Shown piece by piece: positions 44,713 through 57,950 of a stretch of DNA of 64,000 nucleotides. The stretch is from Sphagnum compactum (Eukaryota; Bryophyta; Sphagnopsida; Sphagnales). The notes under the pieces are model-generated. The model had not been told where the DNA came from and made no database searches. It saw nothing but the letters and a program-made list of their open reading frames with translations. The stretch is taken from contig OZ234499.1 of the NCBI GenBank assembly GCA_965153455.1, positions 7,574,515 through 7,638,514 of the forward strand, written 5' to 3'. Each line of letters opens with the position of its first letter. The stretch's first letter is position 1. The position numbers and the translations under genes are program-made.

Positions 44713-46767
44713 TTATGCAATTCGAATTTGGTAGTATCCCGAACGTAGGTCAATCCTACTAAACACTTTGGCTCCCGAAAGCCGATCAAACAAGTCATCA
44801 ATCCGAGGCAATGGGTACCGATTCTTCACCGTCACCTTGTTGAGGGCTCTATAATCTACGCACATCTTCAAAGTCCCATCCTTCTTGTGAGCAAAAAGGA
44901 CGGGCGCCCCATATGGTGACTTGCTAGGCTTGATGTATCCCTTTGCAAGGAGTTCTTCGAGTTGAACCTTGAGCTCTTTTAACTCTTCATGACTCATTCG
45001 ATACGGGGCCTTAGCGGGAGGTGCCACTCCCGGGACCACCTCAATGGCATGGTCCACTTGTCTTCTCGGGGGCAACTCGTCGGGCAACTCTTCGGGCATC
45101 ACATCCGGGAATTCCTCTAACACTTGCTTGATGCACTTGTGGGGGCTCACCACCTTGGTGGCCTCCTTTGGTTCAAACTCATCCAACACCCGCATCACAC
45201 ATAACATGCCGTAGCCTCCCCCACATTCTTTTTCCAAGTTCTTTCCCAACATCAAGTGGATGGTGGTCTCACCCACACTAGGCACTTCATGTGCCTTCAC
45301 CCGCACAATCCCACTCTTGGATGGGATCCTAACTAGCCTATTGTGCCCTTCTATGAGCACATTGTTTTGTGTGATGAATTCCATTCCCAAAATGCAATCC
45401 ATGCCCCCTAAGGTGGAGACTAACAAATCCACCTTGCCTCTCCAATTCCCCAATTGGAGCGGCACATCTCTTGCTTGCAACTTGGTGGGATGGGGAATCC
45501 CATCCGCAAAATGCACCTCTATGGGTGCCTTGAGCTCCTCCAACCGGAGCTCCATTCTTTGGGCACTTTCTTGGGTTATGAAGTTGTGGGAAGCGCCTGT
45601 GTCCAAAAGACATAAAACTTCCCGCTTAGAAACTTTCCCTTTTAAGAAAATAAGGCGGTTACATTCACCTTCGGCTAGGTGGGAGGTGAGGGCAATTACC
45701 TTAGAAGCCCCACTCCCCGGTTTGGGTTTGGGGCAATCTTTGGAGTAATGGCCCACTTCATTACAATTGAAACATGTTCCCTTAGGTTTGCCACTAACAT
45801 CTCCTTTGGGTTGGCTCCCTTTGAAAGGAGCCCCTTTCTTCACAAAATTTCCCTTGGGTTTGAAACCCGAGCCTTGGAATTGTTTAGGTTTTTCCCCTTT
45901 TGAGGTGTCTTGGCCTCGGTTCCATTCCCCTTCATGGCGTGCCTTCTTATGAGGGAACTTGTTATCCCTTTTGAATCCGGACTTCTCACCACGCCCAACA
46001 TCCGAAAAGCCTTCCACTTTCATGATGGCTTCGGTTAGTGAGGTGGGCCAATTCTCCTCAAGCTTGCGTTTGGCCCAAGTGGGAAGTCCCATCACAAAGT
46101 GGCACACCCGGTCTAACTCATGCATATGTCGAATCTCAAGCATGAGTTCGGAGTAAGCCCTCACATATTGGCGCAAGTTGTCATTGCTCCCATTCTCAAG
46201 GTCACGGAGTTTGCATCTTGAAATGTAGTCGGAATTCTTGGGAATGAATTCCAACTCAATACGCTCCTTGAAGAATTCCCATGTGTAGCCATGGGTCTTC
46301 CCTTCTTCTTGCCTCACCGTCCTCCACCATGTGGAGGCATAGCCCTTCAAATAGGATTGGGCAAGTTCCACGGCCGAATGCCGACCAACCTTGGCGGCAT
46401 GAAGGTAGTCCTCCATTTCCGCAAGCCAAGCATCCACAACTTTCCGATCCCGGGCCCCATCAAAGTTCCCGGGCCTAGCGGGCTTGAACCCCACACTTTT
46501 GGATGAACCTCCCTTGAGGGCCTCAACCAATTCACTAAAATCGGGCCTATTCATTTTGAGTAAGACCTCCAATTGTTCCGGGGTGAAGAGCATCGCATTA
46601 GGTTGCTCCTCTTCATTTTCATGCTCCTCAAGGCTAACACGGTCTTCTTCATCTTCGGAATGGTTTTGTTCCTCCTCCCTCATAGCTTCGGGAGGAACAT
46701 CTAGGTCTTGGGTGGGTTCTTCCACCACGGGCTCTTGGACTAGCTTGCGGGTCTTCCTTGGTGCCAT
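44713..46767 (-). CDS. gag-pol: Chromovirus Gag-protease-RT N-terminus (5' part of interrupted frame)
   Basis: The 684-codon frame starts 34 bp after the primer site. An acidic N-terminal 60 residues precede a Ty3-type Gag core (about 95-255), a basic linker, a CCHC zinc knuckle Cys332-Cys335-His340-Cys345, an aspartic protease with DTGA at 389-392, and the first reverse transcriptase motifs (SPYGAPVLF near 617-625 and the DLRSGYYQ region at 673-680). It ends at an in-frame TAA (44713-44715) inside reverse transcriptase; the following codons continue the same frame into the YIDD part. No frameshift or gag stop separates Gag from Pol. As it stands, only Gag and protease could be made whole. 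Confidence 0.95.
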   Translation of the reverse strand: MAPRKTRKLVQEPVVEEPTQDLDVPPEAMREEEQNHSEDEEDRVSLEEHENEEEQPNAMLFTPEQLEVLLKMNRPDFSELVEALKGGSSKSVGFKPARPGNFDGARDRKVVDAWLAEMEDYLHAAKVGRHSAVELAQSYLKGYASTWWRTVRQEEGKTHGYTWEFFKERIELEFIPKNSDYISRCKLRDLENGSNDNLRQYVRAYSELMLEIRHMHELDRVCHFVMGLPTWAKRKLEENWPTSLTEAIMKVEGFSDVGRGEKSGFKRDNKFPHKKARHEGEWNRGQDTSKGEKPKQFQGSGFKPKGNFVKKGAPFKGSQPKGDVSGKPKGTCFNCNEVGHYSKDCPKPKPGSGASKVIALTSHLAEGECNRLIFLKGKVSKREVLCLLDTGASHNFITQESAQRMELRLEELKAPIEVHFADGIPHPTKLQARDVPLQLGNWRGKVDLLVSTLGGMDCILGMEFITQNNVLIEGHNRLVRIPSKSGIVRVKAHEVPSVGETTIHLMLGKNLEKECGGGYGMLCVMRVLDEFEPKEATKVVSPHKCIKQVLEEFPDVMPEELPDELPPRRQVDHAIEVVPGVAPPAKAPYRMSHEELKELKVQLEELLAKGYIKPSKSPYGAPVLFAHKKDGTLKMCVDYRALNKVTVKNRYPLPRIDDLFDRLSGAKVFSRIDLRSGYYQIRIA

Positions 46768-46800
46768 CGGAACTCCCCAATAAGTGGATCGAGCTCACCG

Positions 46801-46814
46801 GAGCTCTGATACCA
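46801..46814 (-). other. Primer-binding site (initiator Met tRNA type)
   Basis: The element strand reads TGGTATCAGAGCTC two bases inside the 5' LTR, complementary to the 3' end of plant initiator methionine tRNA (established for many plant elements). The Gag ATG follows closely, so the leader is very short. Confidence 0.95.
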
Positions 46815-46816
46815 AG

Positions 46817-47851
46817 TGACGCACTCCCAAGTTCCTAGTGGACCCACTTGAGGGTCCAAGTATGTGGCAATGCGGAAGGAGTTGGAACTTGGAGCACGCT
46901 CCCGACTTCTAGCACTAGAGGGGGGGTGAGAGGGGTGTGCTAGAAGTCCCGGGATAGACTAGGAAGAATTGACAAGCTTATTCACTCACACGGGCCTGCA
47001 CACAACCCACACAAAGTGGTTAGTGCATAGTTGGAGCACCTTTGGTGCTAGGACGAGCCACGGGCAACACGGACACACAAGACTCACCACGGCCCGGACT
47101 TGGGGGAAGCCACCACCTTCCCCCTTATAGTATACTCTGCAGCTCTCCACGGAGGCTACATCCAAATGGCTATTTTTCCCGGGACTCCCGCGTGGGAGTC
47201 CCGAAATCGCGCCAAATGCGACTCCCGCGACTTTGGAGCCCCATAACTTTGCGAGCAGACCTCGGATCGCGATGCGGTCTGAAGCAAAGTTGTAGCTCTC
47301 GTCGAGAGCTTTCCAACGATATGTGGCACGTCCTCTGCAGCCTAGTATTTCGGGTCGATTCCCGACTTTTAGTGGTCGGGAGTCAAAACTGGCAGACTCC
47401 CGGGAATTCGACTCCCGATCCTTCTTTTGGCCATAACTTGTGTTTCAGATGTCCAAATGAGCTATGCGAGCCCATTTTAGATATCTACGCTTCAAGAGCT
47501 TTCCAATGATATAAAGAACGCCACAAGACATTGAGGTTTGACACCTGCAATTGCTCTCTGAAGTTTTGGGAGTCCACCGGGACTCCATCTCCCCAAAGTG
47601 GGAGTTGCCTTGGGAGTGTGAGTGTTCACTCCCTCACACTCCCTCACACTTTCTTACACTCCCGGGAGTGTGATGTGACTCCCGGGCTTTCTCTTGCCTT
47701 GGCTCCCGGGCTTCCTCTTGGTTTAACTCCCGAGCAACCTCTTGGTTTAACTCCCGAGCAACCTTTTGGTTTAACTCCCGGGTTTCCTCTTGACCCGCAA
47801 CCTTATAACCCCTTTGCCTTTGGTCCCGGGCCCAAAGCTAGGGCTGCGACA
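46817..47851 (-). repeat. 5' LTR of the chromovirus
   Basis: It is identical in length (1,035 bp) and, on line-by-line reading, in sequence to 40455-41489 with an offset of 6,362. The promoter candidate CTATAAGG on the minus strand lies at about 47124-47131, just before a GGGGGAAG/CTTCCCCC hairpin. Confidence 0.97.
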
Positions 47852-47856
47852 CCTGC
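47852..47856. repeat. Target-site duplication CCTGC, right
   Basis: It matches 40450-40454 exactly and directly follows the 5' LTR. Confidence 0.95.
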
Positions 47857-47995
47857 AACAAATACAACAGAATTCGATAGGTCACTCAAACTCTTTCAAT
47901 GTTTTCATTGCACAAAAGATTACAATTTTTTCCATCACTGAGAAATGAAGAAAAAGCTTAGAATGTGTATCCTTCAATGGAAACCATCAAGCTTG
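47857..47995. repeat. Remainder of unit 2 of the 210-bp tandem duplication
   Basis: AACAAATACAACAGAATTC, GGTCACTCAAACTCTTTCAAT, GCACAAAAGAT, GAAAAAGCTTA and TTCAATGGAAACCATCA follow the order seen at 40258-40378. Confidence 0.8.
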
Positions 47996-49110
47996 ATACT
48001 TAAAAAACTATTGTATGTTATAATGTCTAGTGCAAAAGTTAACTAGATTGGCAAGTTATGGCTCTCTCAACATAGGCTAAACAAGTTTAATGAACTAGGT
48101 ACCGCACATGTTCATTCCTCTAATGATGCAGACACGCTGTATATGATGCACATTCATTTTGGGAAGAAAACAACAAAGCACTGATTTGATGCTCTGTAAC
48201 ACATCTCCGATTGCATGTTAAAAATTGGTAAGTGTAGTTTTCAAGGACGCATGACACAATGAAAACACTACTAAGTTTCGTGCGTGTTTAAATGTTCACT
48301 TGATTGGGGTGGATGGTCTAGATGAAATTTGAAGGATTTCAAATGGATGAAATACGTTAGATGTAAAACATTGAATTCTTTTTTGTATGTTTCAAAGAGA
48401 ACCTACCTCCACTTGATTAATTCTTGCATCCATCCAATAATGAATTTTCACATGGGATTTTTTGCAATGTCACCTTCCTTACACAAGGGATTCTTCCAAA
48501 TGTTTTAAAAGTTATTTGAAAATGTCTTTTTATCATATTATGTTTTTCAAAGTTGTGCATCTTTTTGTGGTAGTTCTAATTGATGACCAAATCATATGAA
48601 ACCATGTCAAACATTTTATCATTCACATTTTTAAATATTCTAAGTCATCCTCTGGAATCATATAACAAACTACAACTTCGTTTAACACACCATGCACAAA
48701 ATTTCACATTTACATGTTACAAAAGACTCTTAAAGTTTAGAAATACAATAATTTTTTTTAAAATGAAATTATATATTTTGAAATGAATTAATGTTTTTTT
48801 AATGTGTTTAGTACTATTTTATTATACCAAAAAAACTAAACCTCAAAAAAATTATTTTTATACCATTTAGGTAGTCCTTTGCAAAATAGTCCTTATATAA
48901 TGAGGCAACAATTCAATTTCAGAAGTCATTGGCACTAATTAAACTTTGTTTTAGCAAATGGCTTGTTAATTTGAATTTTTCAACATTCATATTAGTATGT
49001 AAACACAACTTCCCATAATTACAATGACTTTCCAATTGGCAAACATAGACATTTCCACTAAAATTTTCAAAATTTTCTAACATCCGACACCCTTTGTGGC
49101 TCCTTTCAGC
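47996..49110. other. Intergenic, AT-rich
   Basis: No supported gene; short T/A runs only. Confidence 0.45.
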
Positions 49111-50669
49111 TCATTTTGACCCAATTTGAAATATTTCTGGGAAAGAAGAAAGAACTTTGGATGTTGAAAGAATGTGCAAGAGACGAGAGATAAGATTTTC
49201 ATTAGTAAGTTTGGCCATGACATCAACCACATTTGATTTCATTGACAACTTGAATAGAGATTGTTCAATGTCAAATGAGGTTGTTGAAAGCACTTCAAGG
49301 ACCCACACATTAGAGTTGCCCATTTTCCTAGGGTGGCAATATGCTTCTTTAATCACATAAAATGTTTGGCAAAACTTGTTTTTACATCTGGTTGTAGCCA
49401 ATACTATGGGTACACACCACACCAAGTTGTCCATCAACCCATGGGCAAGAAATCTTCCTTCCAACTCTTTGATAAGGTAATCAGCAGCCCTTGCATTCAA
49501 AGAAACCCACATCAGATTCCAAAATCTAATCATGTGATTATGAAAATGCAAAAGTAAAACAAGCTACAAAACTAAAAAGGGTTATGGTGAAAAAAACTAC
49601 ATGCATAGTTTGCCTCCACTTGTGTTATAATAACTACATATACATCCATAGTCACAAATCTTGTCTCACCATTCTCTAAATTTAGATGAGTAGCCCAGAT
49701 GTATTGCTGGTTCACATCAAAAGCTAAGTGTTCCATGCCATTGTTCAAATTTGTAACCCACTTCATGATGATGGATTCATGTTTTGCACCCACCAATGCT
49801 TTGTAGGCTTCAAATGCATCAAATTTGAACTTGGTTCGCCATATTTGCTCCTTATGTGCCTTGTATTTAAACATGGGCTTGCCATGCTTTAAAGTGTGAA
49901 ATAAAGTGGCAAATTAGATTTTCTACATTCCTCCCCCACCACCCCATTAGCTCAACTTTTTGCAAAACGAATTCCCTACCTTTGCATGCATAAGTAGTTT
50001 CATTTGTGGCATGTTTATAATCCTTAGCCATGTACCACTCCCCTTTCTTCACCCCTTTCAAAAAAAAAATTGCTTTTTTACAACCAACATGTTTCTTGAG
50101 AGAGTCCCATTTAGGTGCAAAGAGCTTATATATATGATCAACTTTAAAGTAGATTTTGCACTTCACATACTTTCCATAACCATTAGAACCAACTTGCAAT
50201 TCAGCCCAAGCTAGTTTTGCTGCCCATTCAACTTGGAATTTCTGTGTTAAATCATAGGATCGTATCTTTTTTGATTCTAGAGCTGACACATCAAGAGGAG
50301 ACAAAACATGTGTATCAATTCCAAATTTTTGGAAAACTTAGTGGGGCTGATTTTATACTTGGAGAATCAATCAGATTAATGATTGGCACATCAATTTTAG
50401 TGTGCAATTGATTACTGGAAGCATTAAAAATGCCACATAACCCTTGCAACATTACTAGATGAAGCCACATCACCAAAAGTAATTGGAGTAGAATTAGCAA
50501 GGTTGTGGGAAGACAAAAAATACTTCTGCAACTTCATTTGCGGCAACACAAGAGGTGGTGCCATCTTCTTGAACCCTAAGATGATGCATAAGCTTGCAGA
50601 AAATAATTCTAGCCTCCAACAACTTGAAAATTGATCAAATGCCCTAACAAACAAGTAAAAATTGCACAA
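49111..50669 (-). pseudogene. Decayed zinc-finger (BED-like) transposase-type gene
   Basis: On the minus strand, 50669-50424 supplies an N-terminal piece. Then 50304-49867 contains WAAKLAWAELQVG, a Cys-x2-Tyr where Cys-x2-Cys is expected, KLFAPKWDSLKKHVGCKKA and a GEWYMAKD motif, the pattern I associate with BED/C2H2-type fingers at the start of hAT-like proteins in streptophytes. Pieces at 49874-49572 and 49551-49111 continue downstream in other frames; the last has a KEAYCHPRKMG motif and a helical end. The frame changes, stops and lost zinc ligand show that it is not functional. No hAT catalytic block or terminal repeats were identified, so the transposon assignment is tentative. Confidence 0.45.
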
Positions 50670-53600
50670 AAAATGAATTGTAAGAATAATTAGGGTTTAG
50701 AGCATGTTAGGATTCAAGATTCATGAATCAGGATGTATTTGTTTTGAACAAGATCGAACAACAGGTAGGGGCCTAGGGGATTCATTAATTCTTCTTGACT
50801 TTTGAATAGTTTTAACACATTACAGTGTACACCATATGTACAGGCCAGGAATCAATTGAAAAAAAAAACTGAAAACACATGCTTGGGTCTTGGAATGATG
50901 AGTTTGGAGTCTTGGACCTTAGTGGTTAGAACTTGGAAGTTGCAACTTCAAGTTTCGATGCACACAAGTACAACTGTATTCTAAAACGCCTCAACACCAT
51001 CTTCCATTCCCAAGTGCCATTTTGTCATCTCCCAAATCCCTAGTGCCCACTAAGTTCCACGTCCAACTGTCATTGTTGTAGTAACTAACTTTGTTGCAAA
51101 CTTGATTGCTTCCATTGCACCTTCCGCAAATTCAATCTCTAATGGCAAGTTGCAAACTTGCATTTTGATTTTTGATTTTTGATTGGATTTTCTTTAGCCA
51201 AACATCTAGATTCTAGATCAATGTGAACAAGAACATCAATGAATACCAAAACAACAAGCCTTCAAAACTTGTATTACAGTGTACCTTGTTTATTGTTAAC
51301 TCACAAGTGCACACAATAGTGAACACTAGTGAGTCATGACACACTGGAGTCCTCATTGCTCACTCAGGAGTTAGAACTTAAAAGAAAACTTGAGGTTAAG
51401 GTAGCGGGTTTCTGGCAACCTCCTCTTACACGCAAGAGATGAACTGGGTGAAAGAAACCTTAAAATGGGAGAAAAGTTTGGTGAACAACCTAGATCCAAG
51501 AGTGAGAAAATGAAATCAATGGACAATGGAAATGGATGAAATAACAACTTGTGGTAATGTGATGGCAAAAGCTAGCGAAATGACGATGTATATCCATTGT
51601 TATGAAGGCAACAGTTTTTCCATCCATGGATGTGATTAGGCGATGGGGTGTGTTTGCCTAATAAGTTTTAGGTGAAAAAATCAAAATTTTTAAAAACAAT
51701 CCAAATTTACAAGTGGACAACCTCTAATTTTTAAAGAAATCTGGTGATTTTGCGTTAGAAAAAAAAACACTAGTGAAAATATATGTAGCAACAATGGAGG
51801 CGTTTAGGAAAAAAGAAAGAGGAGATGAAACTTAGTTTACCACTAGAATTGGTGGAAAAACTAGTTTGGGTTGCACTATTTCGTTTTGTAAAATTTCATT
51901 CCTAGTTGTGCATTTAATGCACTATTATGCCAAAATTGGCTGTTTTCACCCCCTAATGCTTGATTTTATGGATAACTTTATTATGTCTCCCCATTTTTGC
52001 AAACAAAATAAATCATAAAATGATGGAAAAGTTTTATTATGTTATAGGTTCAAAGTCCAAAAAACTATCAAATAAGTTGCCTATATTTATTATTGAATTT
52101 TCATTGATTATTATTTTTTACTACTAAAGTGAATTTTGAAAAAAATAAAATAAATATTTAGCACCCAAGTGCGGAACCTAAAAGGTGCTATAGTGCTATA
52201 ACCCTTGTCTACCTTCTCCAAAATAAAAATAAAAAATCAAGGCATCTCTAACCCAACATAATGGCATGTTTGAATTTGGACTTTGAACCCTTGTTGGTCT
52301 AGTAGGTATCAAGTATGAATTGTTGAACATACAAGTCTAGTCTTGGTATGGGTCATACTTATGTCATTTTTTTTTACCTAGATGCCAAAACATATCTGAC
52401 TTTGGGTATATATAAGGTTATCAATAGGGTATAATTTTTCACATTTACATATTCTTGAGTATCTTGAGTTTCATTAAGGTATACTTAAAATAAATTAAAA
52501 TAAATAATATACTCTATCCACACTTGATGAATGTATTTGAATAAAAAATATATTTGCACAACACTAATATATACTTGATATTGAGTTTGGTATGAGAGTA
52601 GCACAAAGCTAATATTCCTTCAAATTCCTATTAGGTTATTATTGGTATAACGTTGGTTATTTAGTTCGTACCAAACTTGTAGGGTCCTCATTACTAATCT
52701 TCATACCAAGGTTGGTCAGTTCCTTATTTTTTTAAAGAACTTGTGGTTTTAGGTTTTTCTTTTAACAACCTTTAAGTAATGTTTTATATTTTTTATAAAA
52801 TATTTCATAACCTTTGGATAAGTTTATTTTTACATTTCTAAAATATTATCTGATAAAGCAATGTAGAGTGGTGTTTTTATTTAAAAAAAGGTGGTTGCAA
52901 TTATGATTCAATTTTAGAGTTATGAATTAATTTGATCCCAAAAACAACATGTTGATTATTATTACAAGTACGTTTTCAAACAAATCACAAATGTTCTATT
53001 CAAATAGTTATTCATTTCCATATAGCTACCATTCAATCTTCAACAAAGGAGGTCATGGAACAATGTTCTTCCACAATTTGACATTTTCTATCATGCTTTA
53101 AAATGTTTAATGCTATAAGTTGGCCTAACCATTCTAACCAACTAGTCAAAATGGCTCTTGCATATTTTAAAAAGATAATTAAATATTATTTATCACAATA
53201 CAATTGGGGATGCCTCACTTCTATAGCATACCCAAAGTTTTTAGGTTTGCAAACATTTAATTTTTTTCCGACATATCATGGATAATGGACACCATACTTG
53301 AATTAGAAAATTATGTAAGCATCATCTTTGGGCAAATATTGTGATTTCAGATTTGGAGACTTTGAATCACATATTCCTCTTTATGAACATTCTATTCTAC
53401 AATCACATTTGCCCATATGCACTTAAATGCTCATCATTTTCATATGCATTGGTGCAAAAATTCACACAATCGAAAATATGTTATATGGAATAATAATTGT
53501 TTAGTTATTTTGCCAAGTTGACTTTGCTAAATTGCCAACTCCACATGGATAGTGTTACATTGCCAATTCAATATGTTGATTTCATTTTGTAGAATGCCCA

Positions 53601-56600
53601 AATGCTCTTCAAATTGCCCGAAATTAAAATCTTTAAAAATATGCTTAATATTTATTATTCATTACTTTGCTACCCAAACATCTACCTTTGAAAACCCACT
53701 AATTTTCAAGTTGCTTAGTGATTGGTTCCCTAGAAGAAATCTTGTCCTTTGCAATCAAAAATTCAATGGCTAGATGTTTTAAATGACTATATTATTAACT
53801 GTAATCATAGGATATAATTTAAAATCCTATGTGTAAAAAATTATAGTCATATATCAATGGTGCATTTGACTAGTAAATGATGACGTGATAATAAAAGGAT
53901 GACATCATTTTCATTGCAATTTTTCATTTATATAACATCCATGATTGATGACAAAGTGACATGAATGTCCAAGATATCATTTGAAAATGTAACTAAATAA
54001 AATAAAATAAAATAATGATTATGCACATGACGTGAATAAAATGATGTGTCATTACATATGTGGTTATAAAACTACTTTACAATGATTCAAAAATGATTAT
54101 TAATAATTTAATATATAGTCGGACATAAAGAAATACGAAATGTAGGGAATTGATTTCGATTAATATTTGTACATGTATGTAATATAAGATTTTTTATTGC
54201 GTTTTAAAAAATGTACTTGATATACGATCCATCTAAAAATATTATATGTGAATAAAATAATTATTATATAATGAAATAAAATTTAATGGTACAAATATGA
54301 TATATTATAAATAAATGTGTGTATTCTCATTTTTAAATAAAATAAAAGTGTAAAATGTGGGAGATATATAATTTATAATTTCAAAAAATTAGTTAATATT
54401 TTAATATTAATCATCATTTTAAAAATTTAATTAAAATATTTAGATTAAATTTTACATTATATATAGTAAAATTAATATTAAAACTTTTAATATATACATT
54501 AAAATAAAATTTATTTATGATCCATTTATGAACATTTTATGTCAATAAATTATATGGACTCAATGTTCATATGTCTAAATTAAAAGTTATTATTAAAATT
54601 ATGATATATTTGAGAAAAAAATTCTAATATAAATTCTTAAATCAAATGAAAGTTTAAGATGTGAAAGATATATTTAATTTATTCTTATATTACCCACAAA
54701 AGGTTTTTGCATTACAAATCATATGTTTGAATTTTATTTTTTGAAAAAATGGCCATTGAAATGTTATTCAATAAAAAAATTCAAATATTTTTCTTTTGAA
54801 ATGAATTTACATTATATATATATATTTATGTAATTGTGTAATTATTGAAAGAAATTTATGAATACATTTTCAATTTTTTCATTTGAACAAATTATTAATA
54901 AGATATGAATTATCAAATTTGAGATTTTATGTAATGTTTAATGAAGTTAGGTGTAAATAGAATAAACACAAAATTACTTACACAACAAATGGGGTGGTTT
55001 AATGGTAAATAAGTTGAATTCCATCCTTGGGGTTCAAGGATGGAACTTCACAAATGACATTCGTTATAGTCAATGATGGAATATTGATTGAATATTCCTT
55101 ACCTACTTAAACTACTTAGGTTAGGTGCTTGCTTAGGTAGATTAGGTCATCTACTTAGCCAGTTTAATTAGGTTGAAATAACCTAATTTAGGTGGTGGCA
55201 TCTATCAAGAATTGATAGGATGGAAAATAATCAAATTAAAAATAATTGAAAAATATATATTTATATTATATATATTATATATAATAAATCTATGATTGTA
55301 AATACTATAGTTTAAATTATTAATGTTGCCCAAGTTTATTCAATTTAATTTGTAGTAATAAAAAACTTACACAATGGTTAAACTATCATTATGATTTCAC
55401 ATATGTCCTTTATGACTGATGGATGGAATGTGCCACATCATGTCCTAAATGATTATTGTCCTATACAACTTGTCCATAATAACTATAAGGCTATTAAGCA
55501 TTTTTGTCCTTTATGATTAAAGTATTAATTGTAAATTTAATCATATATTTGAAATTTTCTTTTAGTGGTTCAAACATCTTTTCTTTGTTGTTATTTTGGG
55601 GCAAGTGGGGAGGGGGTTGAAGTTATCATAAGTGTAAAGGTGAAAATTGGATCAATTTGGATGTTAGTTGTAAACATACTCATCCATCCATGCTAAATTG
55701 ACCCAATATTCAAAGGCTATAGGCCATATGAAAGGTTGAAACATTTTTTTTGCATATTTGCAAAAGGGGTTGGGGGGAGGGGGGGGGGGGGGGGGGTAGT
55801 GTGTCTAATTTTATGGCCTTTTGAAACTTGAAAATAACCTTTTCAAGTTAGGATTTAAATTTCTTTTCAAACATACACGCTATTGTTTGAATTTGCATGT
55901 AGAATTTGTTTTCTATTATATTGTTAAGGGTTCATTATGATAAATTTGTTTTGTGATTCAATATTACATTATGCAAAGGCATAGTGAATGGAGTTCCATC
56001 AAGTTGTAATTAACACAACAAATTTAATAATCAATAATGCATTAACTTCAAACATAATCCCACCATGTATAAAAGAACATCAACGTCAATAACACAAAAT
56101 ATGCATAATATGTATTAAAATGAAATTTATTCATAACATGAGAAAACATGAAACATCAATTATGGACACAAAGATGTATAATAATATGTTATAAGGTTTT
56201 ATTTTGAATATGTTGATTAAATCAAGATAATGGGTGGCACTACCATGGTTTTGTTTTCAATTTTGTGGAATATTTTGTGGATTGGTGATCGTCCACAAGA
56301 GGACTAATCCACATTTGGCTAGTAGTCAAAGTAGATTTTTTAAAACTCCCTCCCTAATTATGGCAATCAATAGGAACTCATTATTTAAATATGGCAACAT
56401 TTGAGTTTTTCGTTCAAAAAATGCCTTGGTATAATTCACTTTATGTTTTTTTCTTGTTGCCACAATGCAAAATTCACCAAAAATAAAAACACTTACGTAT
56501 TACATGTATTTATAATTTATACCAGTCTTGCGTGGGTATATAAAAAAGGTGAAAATTGGTCAAGGTTTCAAGTTGGTTTTCACCTTGAAAATCAACTGGT

Positions 56601-57590
56601 ATCACCCTTGGTATGCATGAAACCCTTTTTGTTGATTCTCATTACAATGAGAATCAACCTCCTAATAATGTCCCCTATGAATATAAAATAAAAAATGATA
56701 CCTTGGCAAGATATTATAATGTAATAGGGTTCAAATTTCAACATAGGGTTTTAAGAAATTAAAGGTTTAAAGCTTTAAGCAATGCCATGCAATAGTTGTT
56801 TATGTGAAACCTTTTTCTCCAAGAAGGTAAATCGCCTCCACTTGGAGATTTACTTTGTGTTTTAGTTTCAAAGTTCATCACAATTGGGGTTCCAAATTAA
56901 AGGAGTGTCACTTAATTGAAAATGGATTGCAAAGGACAATTTTAGAATTTCATATTGTTCAATATATTACAAGTACGGTGTATTATTGTGTTCTTACATC
57001 AAAGTGTTGAGAAAAAAATTAAGTTTTAAGAAAATATAATAATTATTTGATGTTGTATAAAAGTCCTTTTGTTTTCAAAACTAATTTATGGTCAATTTTC
57101 CATATTATAAGTTTTTATAAATGAATGTAAAAGGAATGCATAAAATGATGGAATTGATTTTCACACTTTTTGTCCAAGAAAAGTATGTTTCCTTTTATGC
57201 AACTACATGTTCATTGGATCAATTTGATGAAAATTGATGAAAATTTCAAAGCCTTGAAATTTTGAGATGAAAGGATATAAGAGAAATGATTCTTTTATTA
57301 AATCATTTGGCTAGTTTTTTTATTCACTAGGTTCAAAAAATTTAAATATAAGTGCATGTCACATGTGTAAAAAACATGTTTAGTTGATTTTTAAAGCCAA
57401 TTTAGGCATTTTTTACATTTTTACTTGTAAACAAAAATATTCATGCACAATTATTTACACATGTGAAAAAACACCACCTCTGAATGAATTATTTTACCTT
57501 GGACTATTCAAATTTTCTTATTTAAAATTGTTTAATGTATATGTTATTTGTAGAAAATAGCCTTAATAAAATCCTAGAATCCTTTTTTTT
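50670..57590. other. Long AT-rich stretch without a recognised gene
   Basis: Open frames are 60-97 codons and unrecognised. Small features include an imperfect hairpin near 53780-53850 (CATAGGAT/ATCCTATG within a larger TGACTATA pairing), a TAGGTTAGG/ACCTA-rich patch near 55100-55195, and a G-rich run at 55772-55796 that includes 18 consecutive G. No RNA gene or element could be supported. Confidence 0.5.
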
Positions 57591-57950
57591 TTGGGTACCC
57601 CAATTGTGAATGGACCTTTCATTCCATTGTTCTGTTTTGCCTCATTGCATTGTTGTTTGTTGGTTTTTTTAAATTTTTCAAGGACAATTTTTTTATTATT
57701 TTTCAAAAATCTTCTCATCTCCTCCTTTTTCTTATTTATTTATTATTTCTTATTGCATCTTGCAACTCATTATGCCACTATGGATCATCATGTTGTTTTT
57801 GTTCATGCATGTCATTAACATTCTTATTATTGTTCATCATCATCAATTTTGCACCTATGCATTGCCATGGTTTTATCTATGATTCGTTGTCGTTCCTATT
57901 CCTACACATCACCATCATTCCTATTTTTTCTTGTTGACGCAATTCTTGTT
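57591..57950. repeat. T-rich low-complexity sequence leading into repeat family 3
   Basis: CATCATCATTCCTATT- and GCATTGCCATGG-like words foreshadow the minisatellite at 58540. The open frames are by-products of skewed composition. Confidence 0.45.

Larger units (their letters stand above)
40455..47851 (-). mobile_element. Full-length Ty3/gypsy chromovirus retrotransposon, 7,397 bp
   Basis: In minus-strand order it contains the 5' LTR (46817-47851), a Met-initiator tRNA primer site (46801-46814), a Gag-protease-RT-RNaseH-integrase-chromodomain frame (46767-42277, interrupted once), a 3' non-coding region, a polypurine tract (about 41490-41501) and the 3' LTR (40455-41489). The LTRs are both 1,035 bp and I found no difference between them. 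Target-site duplication CCTGC is intact. All of this indicates a very recent insertion. The domain order with RT before integrase and a C-terminal chromodomain defines a chromovirus. Confidence 0.97.

Noticed and set aside
44713-44715. Stop codon as a programmed Gag-Pol readthrough site
   Set aside because: It lies within reverse transcriptase motifs, well after the protease, not at the Gag-Pol boundary.
42872-46783. Many open frames of 60-160 codons opposite or overlapping gag-pol
   Set aside because: They are shadows of the long polyprotein frame; domain motifs exist only in the minus-strand frame.
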